NCBI GenBank assembly: GCA_945870315.1
Contig: CAMBRR010000014.1
Coordinates: 1 to 35,416, forward strand
From: an uncultured Bacteroidales bacterium
GTDB lineage: Bacteria; Bacteroidota; Bacteroidia; Bacteroidales; UBA932
DNA length: 35,416 nucleotides
Direction of reading: 5' to 3'
Part shown: piece after piece, positions 28,894 through 35,416 of the stretch
Layout of the letters: each line of letters begins with the position of its first letter
Numbering within the stretch: the stretch's first letter is position 1
Notes under the pieces: model-generated
What the model was told of the DNA's origin: nothing
Databases searched by the model: none
Seen by the model: the letters and a program-made list of their open reading frames with translations, nothing else
Translations under genes and position numbers: made by a program

Positions 28894-31743
28894 CTAGTTG
28901 GTCTTGAAATCGCCCAAAGACATTATCATATAGCGGTCTGTATCTACCAAATTTCTAAATGCTTCGCGAACGTCCGAAGTTGAAATTTCAGAAAGTATCC
29001 GTTCGTATTCCTCAAAATCAGCAAAAGATTCTTGATTCTTCAACTCATTGACCATATGAGTCTTCCAGTTTGCCGTAGCATCATTCTGAAGCCAATTCCT
29101 CTTGTTGATGAGGAAGATTTGCTTGATGGATTGAAGCTCACTCTTGGAAACCTTGTGGGTTTTCAAATCGTCAATTATCTGACGGAGAAGCTCATATACT
29201 TTGGCAGTATTTTTCCTATCGACGGATGCACTGATGTCAAAATAGAAGATTCTGTCAGGAACGGCATTGTAAAACAGTGAGATATAAGGAGAATAGACCA
29301 GGGACTCCCCTTCCCTGAGCACTGACAGCAGACGGTTTCTTATTAGGTTCTGCATAAGCTTGAGAATCAGTCCATTTCTCAAAGAAGGCTCATATGTTCC
29401 ATATAGAATATAGTCAAAGGCTGACTGTGTTTCATTGGAATTATCCCAACATTGGCAAATTCCGCCTTCAGGAAGAGCAAAGTGCGATTCTCCCACCGAA
29501 GATGTGATTACTTCGTTCCTTTCGCTGTAAATGACCGGAATACTGCCGAAAACCGACACCGCATCCCTCAAAACAGACTCGACATCAATATCACCGCAAA
29601 CAACGCAAGTCATTCCGGAAGGATTGGAAAACAGGGCAGAATAGAATTCTTTGATTTTATCAATATCCAGGGCCAGAATGTCTTCGCGAGTCTGCTCAAG
29701 CCTACGCCCATACATGAGATTTCCCATCAGGCTGTCAATTTTTGCCGCCATCTGACGAGGATAATCAACCTTCATCAGACGGGAAATATATGATTCTTCC
29801 CCATATGATTCCAGCTCTGATTGTCTTAATGATTCGAATTCATCGACATTCAGGCCCGGACTCAGCATCTTCTCCCGAATCAAATTGAAAAGCACCTGAT
29901 GGAGATTGGCCGGAGCGGAAGCAATGATGCCGTGCCACCAGTTCTCAATGGCGACAATCATACCTATCCCATTATTGGCCAGCATAGACAGATAATCATC
30001 ATCATTCATCTTTTCAATTCCACCAAGTTCCATATATCCTGCCGTTCCGCTGTAAAGTGGGTAATCATTCTCAGGCACGAGAGAAAGACCTCCTGGCGCA
30101 AGCATCTGAACCTGAACAGTTTCATCCTCATCCTCCGTACGACGGAGAACTATACGGAAACCATTGGTAAGTATAACTTCCGTGACACCTGTACGAGGGT
30201 AGGTTTTGCGGGAAAGAATCAGCGACTCATCAAATGGGGCCTTTTCCTTTAAGAAAGCAGGTATCTCAGCTGGCATTTCCTCTTCATCCCTTACTGTCTG
30301 CACATATTCATATTTCCCAAGATTCTTCTTGCTGGCAGTTTTCCAAATCTGATCTATCTCCGAAGCGGAAAAAGAAGAGGAAGAAAGCGGATTGTAACGC
30401 CAGGCTGCAAGTTTGCAGTTGTCAGCCGCGAAGAGCCAACGGACCAGTATCTTCTGAAGGTCCTCGGAAAGAGTGGATGCAAGCTGTTCCCTGACCCACT
30501 CGAACTGCTTAGGGTCTGTAATGTCACGGTCACCGAACATCACGTCGCTTGCAATAGCCTCAGATATGTAGTATGAACTTGCACTATAATCAGGAATGAT
30601 GAAACGAGAAAGTTCCTGAGCCCTTGCATATTCCATTTCCTGGGGAACGAAGCCATCGCGAGCCACTCTGTACAGCTCTGCAACGGCATTTTCAAGAGCA
30701 GCAGCAACATCTTCCTTGTTAGCTCCGTCAACAGAAACAACGAAATGTTCCTTGTCTGCCAGATACCAGGTATTGGAAAGCGATACATTATTGCCGGTAG
30801 CCTGCATCCTCCTTGACAATGCCGAAAGAAGCATACTGTTACGTTCACTTTCAACGGCATCGGAGACTACCCTGCGGGATGTACATTCGTGCGGAATCAT
30901 AATTTCCAGATGGGCGCCTCGACGGATGGTATCTCGCACCTCATCATAATTGACACCAGATTGATATATATGGGGATATTCCCTGTAATCCGGAGAAGAG
31001 GTCGGTTTCAAACGGCCAAACATCTTCTTTATTCTGGCACCTGTATCATCCACATCAATATCACCGACTACAACCACAGTAGCCTGGGACAGAGTGTACC
31101 ATTTATTGTGAAAATCACGCAGAATCTCCGGAGTAATTCTCTTGATATCATCCTCCGAACCAAGAGGGATGCCGAGACTGTAAAGACCGCTGCCAATCTT
31201 CAGATTGTAGAAATCATCCCCGACATCATAGCCCCTCAGTTCCTCTAGGATGATGCCTTTTTCATTCTCCACCTTGTCAGGATCGAGATCAATACCTACA
31301 AGCCAATCTTTGAGAATCAAAAGAGCATTGTCAAGATATTCCGGTTTATCCGAAGGCACGGCAATCTGATAGACAGTCCTGTCATAGCCGGTATATGCAT
31401 TGATGCCGTCGCCGTACTGGATACCCAATGATTCGAGGTATTCAATCATACTGCGTTTCGGGAAATGCTTCGTGCCTCCGAAAGCCATATGTTCAAGAAA
31501 ATGAGCAGCCCCGCGGTTGCCTGATGTTTCAAGGACAGAACCGGCACGGAAGATAAGACGAAGCTCTATCATCCTGTCTGGTGAACCGTTTCGGACCATT
31601 ACATAACTCAGACCGTTATCCAGTTTTCCTTCCATATAACCCATAGGAAGCAGAATGCGGTCGTTTGAGGAAACCGACTGGGAAAATGCTGAAAAACAAC
31701 AAATTACAAGGCAGGCAAAGGCTGCAATCAATTTTCTTGACAT
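28894..31743 (-). CDS. M16-family zinc metallopeptidase
   Basis: 949 residues from the ATG at 31743; the upstream in-frame TTG is rejected. A signal peptide covers about residues 1-21 (ending FSAFSQ), so it is exported. The active site is the inverted HFLEH (H81, E84, H85) in GAAHFLEHMAFGG, with a third metal ligand glutamate near 161 in VENEKGIILEE. The second M16 half (about 520-949) has the non-catalytic repeat. The length fits fused two-half M16 peptidases such as PqqL of E. coli. It is the last gene of the susC-susD-lipoprotein operon, starting 10 nt after the lipoprotein stop, which suggests it processes imported or captured peptides. Confidence 0.94.
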   Translation of the reverse strand: MSRKLIAAFACLVICCFSAFSQSVSSNDRILLPMGYMEGKLDNGLSYVMVRNGSPDRMIELRLIFRAGSVLETSGNRGAAHFLEHMAFGGTKHFPKRSMIEYLESLGIQYGDGINAYTGYDRTVYQIAVPSDKPEYLDNALLILKDWLVGIDLDPDKVENEKGIILEELRGYDVGDDFYNLKIGSGLYSLGIPLGSEDDIKRITPEILRDFHNKWYTLSQATVVVVGDIDVDDTGARIKKMFGRLKPTSSPDYREYPHIYQSGVNYDEVRDTIRRGAHLEIMIPHECTSRRVVSDAVESERNSMLLSALSRRMQATGNNVSLSNTWYLADKEHFVVSVDGANKEDVAAALENAVAELYRVARDGFVPQEMEYARAQELSRFIIPDYSASSYYISEAIASDVMFGDRDITDPKQFEWVREQLASTLSEDLQKILVRWLFAADNCKLAAWRYNPLSSSSFSASEIDQIWKTASKKNLGKYEYVQTVRDEEEMPAEIPAFLKEKAPFDESLILSRKTYPRTGVTEVILTNGFRIVLRRTEDEDETVQVQMLAPGGLSLVPENDYPLYSGTAGYMELGGIEKMNDDDYLSMLANNGIGMIVAIENWWHGIIASAPANLHQVLFNLIREKMLSPGLNVDEFESLRQSELESYGEESYISRLMKVDYPRQMAAKIDSLMGNLMYGRRLEQTREDILALDIDKIKEFYSALFSNPSGMTCVVCGDIDVESVLRDAVSVFGSIPVIYSERNEVITSSVGESHFALPEGGICQCWDNSNETQSAFDYILYGTYEPSLRNGLILKLMQNLIRNRLLSVLREGESLVYSPYISLFYNAVPDRIFYFDISASVDRKNTAKVYELLRQIIDDLKTHKVSKSELQSIKQIFLINKRNWLQNDATANWKTHMVNELKNQESFADFEEYERILSEISTSDVREAFRNLVDTDRYMIMSLGDFKTN

Positions 31744-31753
31744 CAGAAACAAT

Positions 31754-32938
31754 TTATTTGTTAGGAGTATAAGTAGCTGTTACACGAACATAATCATACG
31801 ACAGGGCATTCGGATAAACGCAAAATACGAATTCTAGCTTATCCTTTGAAATGCTTGCAGATGCCTCTGTCCAATTACCCATTTCGTAAAGATCATCGGA
31901 TATGTCATCGCAGTTGATATGGTATTCTGGACAAGCCGTAGCATCGGCATACCATTCATCTCCTTTCACAAGCGATCCATCCTCAATAGCCTTCAGCTCA
32001 CGCTCGTATGCAGAAAATTTATAACCGAAAGGAACTATTGTAATAGGGTCTCCATATTGATCTTCTCCCTCACCAAGGAATTCTACCGAACCATCAAGTG
32101 GCAACTTGATTGAATCAAGGGTCATCTCGAACACCTCCTCGGAAGATTTGCTCCATCCAATGGCATTCATCAAAGTAGAGTAATCTTCTATTCCTCCCTC
32201 ATCCACAGTATAATACCACATCTCGTTATCAATAGTTGCAGCTTTCAGGTTACGATACATTTTATCCTGGATTCCCATAGGATTTGCAGTCATTGCGAGG
32301 ACAGGTTGCTCCGCAGTTGAAAGTTCGCTGAGAGTTATGATTGATTTACCGTTAATAGTCTCAGGATCAAGAGGTTCTCCTGAATCCAGATCGGTTCCGA
32401 TATATACAGTCGAGACATTGACAAATCCAAGGAAAACAGACAGATCGATTCCGGTAGCGGCTTTATATGAATCGATTATTGCTTTCTGTGCATCAGTAAG
32501 GACATCTGTCAATACAGGTGTTACGCTATAATCGAAGTCAGAGTCAAGTTTCACACTACTTGGAAGAGTACAACTTGGGTCAAGAGATACCTTATATGAG
32601 GTAGTTTTTGTAAGTTTTCCGGCAGCATTGGAGACTATGCTGAAAGAACCGTTCTTCTCTCCAGCCTTGATAATCACAGGATTATCTTGCAGGGAGACTA
32701 CGCCGTCCTTGTCAGAAGTGACGAATGTGAGAGTAAGGTCAGCATCAAGTGCTGTAGTCAGGGCAACATCCACAACCAAAGGTGTAGCATCGGCCTCAAA
32801 GATAGTTGTGTTTCCCTCCGTGGAGAGATAAATGAAGTTGGTTCCTTCGTAACCGGTTCCGTTAGGCTTCACGCAAGAAGAAAGCGCGAGAAGAGCAATG
32901 CAAACGGAAAACATGATTTTTTTCGTGTTCGTTTTCAT
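31754..32938 (-). CDS. Surface/periplasmic lipoprotein of the SusCD operon
   Basis: 394 residues with a lipoprotein leader (ALSSCVKPNG; acylated C22). The N-terminal region (about 30-140) has beta-rich stretches, with segments such as DGVVSLQDNPVIIKAGEKNGSF and YKVSLDP that resemble the immunoglobulin-like domains found in Bacteroidetes SusE- or BT_3987-type surface lipoproteins. The remainder has no recognised fold. In such operons the third gene often encodes a surface ligand-binding protein working with SusCD. It lies between susD (21-nt gap) and the M16 peptidase gene (10 nt). The assigned role is inference from its position. Confidence 0.78.
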   Translation of the reverse strand: MKTNTKKIMFSVCIALLALSSCVKPNGTGYEGTNFIYLSTEGNTTIFEADATPLVVDVALTTALDADLTLTFVTSDKDGVVSLQDNPVIIKAGEKNGSFSIVSNAAGKLTKTTSYKVSLDPSCTLPSSVKLDSDFDYSVTPVLTDVLTDAQKAIIDSYKAATGIDLSVFLGFVNVSTVYIGTDLDSGEPLDPETINGKSIITLSELSTAEQPVLAMTANPMGIQDKMYRNLKAATIDNEMWYYTVDEGGIEDYSTLMNAIGWSKSSEEVFEMTLDSIKLPLDGSVEFLGEGEDQYGDPITIVPFGYKFSAYERELKAIEDGSLVKGDEWYADATACPEYHINCDDISDDLYEMGNWTEASASISKDKLEFVFCVYPNALSYDYVRVTATYTPNK

Positions 32939-32959
32939 AATATATTAATTTATTAAGGT

Positions 32960-34339
32960 TTATTCGGTTTTTATGTAAGGCCACTGCGGGTTCTGGCTTA
33001 CATTATCATTATACTTGTATTCGGATTGTGGAATCGGGAAAAGCCATCTATAATCATTTTCCTTCACTACAGACTCAACACCAGTTCCAAGAGTCGTTTT
33101 TCTGGTAATTGGTTTACGGAGCCTCTTCAAATCAAACAATCTTACTCCCTCGCCCACGAACTCCTTTTGTTTCTCAGCCAGGATTCTGTCTATAAGTTCA
33201 TCTGAATTCAGGCCATCCTGTACCGGCGATGCTCCATATGAGGTCAGGAACAGATTAAGCAGATCCTTTGCCTGCTCCAACTGCCCGGAATGTGCAAGCG
33301 CCTCTGCAACATCAAAGCACACGCCGCCATATCTCAAGGAATTGATATACCTCACAGATATATTCTCATAGTACATTCTGTTGTATTTCCCAAGTCCACG
33401 GGCTGTTCCCACAGACGTATCATACTGATACTCAGACCATTCCTTTCGAACATCTGTATCATCCCATCGGATATCACCATTCAATAAGAAGTAATCTCCC
33501 TGAGACTTGTCATAGCAAAGATTGGTATAGAAAGAATCAAAAATGTAAGGAGCAAAAATCCTTTCAGGACTGGCGTTCCCACTCCATAGATTTTCATAAT
33601 CAGACTTGTTCCAGTTCTGCTCAGCTCCTTCAAGCAAAGGCAAACCGGTCTGGACAACTCCCTCCCAATCACCTTTCCACAACAAGAATTCAGTTTTAAG
33701 CGCCTGGACAGCTTTCGTTGAAAAATAGAATACTGAAGCATCTTCATTGTCCACTGAAAGGGCATCGGAAATGAGATTCTCGACCTCCTCCGCACAGGCT
33801 CTCAGACTGGAACGAGGCAGGAAATCCAGTTCAAGCCGACTCTTCAGGATTATGGCATCTGATTCCAGATTCTCAGGACTCCAGACGGGAGCATAAAGTC
33901 TCAGCAAGTCCAAATAACACATCGCCTTCAATGCCTTCGCCTCCGAAGCGATTCTGGTAAGTTCCAGAGCATCCTCATCATCCTTGGTTTCAATAAGTTC
34001 CAGACGAGGAAGGAGAGCATTGATAATGGCTACCGTCATATAATAGTCATTCCATACATTTGCAGACAAGTCGTCTATGGCCTTCTCTTGCCACTTATAC
34101 AGATTGATCATGTCGGAAGACTTTGCTGCCAGAGTATTCGGGACGAAATCATCAGACAAGATCGACAGTTCCATCTGCCAGCGAGGAAGAGAATTATATG
34201 CAGAAGAAAGCAATTCTCTGGCAGTTCGTGTGGATGAGATGGCATCAGGATCTGAGAACTGGTCTTCGAGTTTGATGTCTATGCACCCGCAAAGAAGAAA
34301 AGAAACAATTGCAAATATGTATATATCAATTCTTTTCAT
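32960..34339 (-). CDS. SusD/RagB-family nutrient-binding lipoprotein
   Basis: 459 residues. The lipobox is FLLCGC (C19), so it is surface-exposed on the outer membrane. SusD/RagB fold marks are the early YNSLPRW segment, helical TPR-like repeats (ANVWNDYYMTVAIINALLPRLE; EAKALKAMCYLDLLRLYAPVW with the conserved RLY.PVW), and the C-terminal ILAEKQKEFVGEGVRLFDLKR, a strong signature. It ends with LFPIPQSEYKYNDNVSQNPQW, also classical. It forms a lid on the SusC transporter and delivers ligand. It is 15 nt downstream of susC. Ligand type is not evident from the sequence. Confidence 0.96.
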   Translation of the reverse strand: MKRIDIYIFAIVSFLLCGCIDIKLEDQFSDPDAISSTRTARELLSSAYNSLPRWQMELSILSDDFVPNTLAAKSSDMINLYKWQEKAIDDLSANVWNDYYMTVAIINALLPRLELIETKDDEDALELTRIASEAKALKAMCYLDLLRLYAPVWSPENLESDAIILKSRLELDFLPRSSLRACAEEVENLISDALSVDNEDASVFYFSTKAVQALKTEFLLWKGDWEGVVQTGLPLLEGAEQNWNKSDYENLWSGNASPERIFAPYIFDSFYTNLCYDKSQGDYFLLNGDIRWDDTDVRKEWSEYQYDTSVGTARGLGKYNRMYYENISVRYINSLRYGGVCFDVAEALAHSGQLEQAKDLLNLFLTSYGASPVQDGLNSDELIDRILAEKQKEFVGEGVRLFDLKRLRKPITRKTTLGTGVESVVKENDYRWLFPIPQSEYKYNDNVSQNPQWPYIKTE

Positions 34340-34354
34340 ATTAATCTCATCGTA

Positions 34355-35416
34355 TCAGAATGTCAAGCCAAGGTTAAGTGTCAAAACGGGCTGCTGTGCA
34401 CCAATGAATGAGCCGGATTCAGGATCGGACTCTTTGTAGCGCGTAAGGGTAAACAAGTTCGAAGCCTGTATTGCGATGTTGCCATACTTGATAACGTGTC
34501 CTAGTTTCTTGAGGAATGTCTGAGGAAACCTGTAGCGCAATGAAAGCATTGACAGCCTTAAATAATCACTGCTTCCAATTGTCCGGCTGTTGGCCCATCT
34601 GGTCAGATTCTCGATAGCGCTGGATGTATAAAAAGGTGTATGATAGATTTTGTTCTCATCACCCTTCTTGAACCACATATTTTCCACCTGTCCCCTGACG
34701 GCATTCTTGTTTGCATCATCTGCATCTCTGACATAGGCAAAAGCATATGCCTTGACACCTCCAAAGACATAATAAAAGTCAGCGTCAAATTCTAGTTGCT
34801 TCCAAGTAAAACTGATATTGAAAGTGCCATTGAAAGGTGGAACTGAATGTCCGAGGGCAACCATATCCTCCCTTTCAAGTTTCTCCGTTGCCTGAATCTC
34901 CCGTCCATCAGCGCCCTTGAATACCGGAAGGCCTGTCATAGGATTGATGCCCAGAGAAATGGGGCCATAGAGCATATCATAGGACTGACCTACCTCATAG
35001 TCAGGGATTACGGAATCTTCGGAGGTATAGAGACGGTCCCCGTCATACAGGTCCACGACTTTGTTGCGGTTCCAGGCAATCGAAAAGCGGAGGTTCAGTT
35101 TCAGTTCATCCATTTTAAGAATCTTGGCATAAACTGAAGCTTCTATTCCGGAATTGCTGAGCACTCCGATATTTCGTTTCAATGTTGTGAATCCGTTGGA
35201 AGACGGGATCGGAACATCCAGAAGGGCATCTTCAGTAAGACGATTGTACCAGCCGCATTCCAAATCCAGTCTATCCCAGAGCCCTACAGAGATGCCAGCC
35301 TCTGTGGAAACCGTCTGTTCCGGCTTCAATTTATCATTGTACAATGACATCAGTTCCAAAAGCCGCCTGTCTCCATAACTATCTTCCAGATAAGTAAATG
35401 TAGCGACTGTAAGTGA
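34355..35416 (-). CDS. SusC/RagA TonB-dependent receptor, C-terminal part
   Basis: 353 residues, open through the window edge; the 5' two-thirds is missing. The visible part is the C-terminal half of the outer-membrane beta-barrel, with aromatic-ended beta strands and the SusC hallmarks YNDKLKPEQTVSTEAGI, GIEASVYAKIL, FNGTFNISFTWKQLEFDADFYYVFGG, and the final strand VLTLNLGLTF ending in Phe, the BAM recognition residue. It imports large nutrients with SusD using TonB energy. It heads an operon of SusC-SusD-lipoprotein-M16 peptidase. Confidence 0.96.
   Translation of the reverse strand, partial: SLTVATFTYLEDSYGDRRLLELMSLYNDKLKPEQTVSTEAGISVGLWDRLDLECGWYNRLTEDALLDVPIPSSNGFTTLKRNIGVLSNSGIEASVYAKILKMDELKLNLRFSIAWNRNKVVDLYDGDRLYTSEDSVIPDYEVGQSYDMLYGPISLGINPMTGLPVFKGADGREIQATEKLEREDMVALGHSVPPFNGTFNISFTWKQLEFDADFYYVFGGVKAYAFAYVRDADDANKNAVRGQVENMWFKKGDENKIYHTPFYTSSAIENLTRWANSRTIGSSDYLRLSMLSLRYRFPQTFLKKLGHVIKYGNIAIQASNLFTLTRYKESDPESGSFIGAQQPVLTLNLGLTF

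Noticed and set aside
28890..28901. 12-bp palindrome CCAACTAGTTGG between the FNT and M16 stops
   Set aside because: It has no U-tract and overlaps the M16 stop codon. One short palindrome in 35 kb is expected, so it was not called a terminator or operator.

Overview
The window looks like chromosomal DNA from a gut-type anaerobe of the Bacteroidota, probably order Bacteroidales. The grounds are a SusC/SusD pair, many promoters of the TAnnTTTG type typical of this phylum, no obvious Shine-Dalgarno sequences, lipoprotein signals, an anaerobic sulfatase-maturase, an EFR1 ferrodoxin and a rubredoxin. I cannot name a genus. No rRNA, tRNA, complete insertion sequence or CRISPR array was recognised.

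Layout. 1-1.8 kb: a leftward cluster (Dabb protein, ZIP metal transporter, GreA) whose leader holds a shrunken EFR1-ferrodoxin remnant. 1.9-3.9 kb: a decayed accessory island with a RhuM N-terminal remnant, an intact dinD, three copies of one long palindrome (two upstream of dinD, one inside it) and an orphan AT-hook tail. 3.9-6.3 kb: a Sel1-repeat protein and dtd. 6.4-10.3 kb: a phosphate module, with a Na/Pi symporter divergent from a PhoB/PhoR-like two-component pair whose promoter carries four TTAACA repeats at an exact 11-bp period. 10.28-10.43 kb: a dense run of hairpins. 10.4-17.1 kb: housekeeping and redox genes (radical-SAM maturase, deaminase, EFR1 ferrodoxin, rubredoxin, EamA transporter, MalY/PatB enzyme, secreted GH13 amylase). 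17.2-18.3 kb: lrgAB. 18.5-22.8 kb: hypB, a 942-residue iron-sulfur/FAD oxidoreductase, hypA and a small membrane protein, closed by a strong terminator. 22.8-25.0 kb: an orphan DUF5692-like membrane protein and a VapC-type toxin-antitoxin pair with an unusual two-fold antitoxin. 25.1-28.9 kb: mtgA, a GH3 glycosidase and a short FNT channel. 28.9 kb to the end: a leftward SusC-SusD-lipoprotein-M16 peptidase operon, cut by the window edge in SusC.

The most interesting signals are: (1) the dinD palindromes; (2) a 15-nt motif, TTTGAGGATTACTWA, ahead of four unrelated genes; (3) nickel chaperones HypB and HypA flanking a large redox protein with no hydrogenase nearby; (4) the HTH plus ribbon-helix-helix antitoxin, whose leader has a 29-bp element repeated 23 kb away; (5) the hairpin array beside the Pho-like kinase; and (6) the SusCD operon that ends in a peptidase, suggesting peptide rather than glycan use. 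All motif and ORF observations were made by eye; no searches were run.
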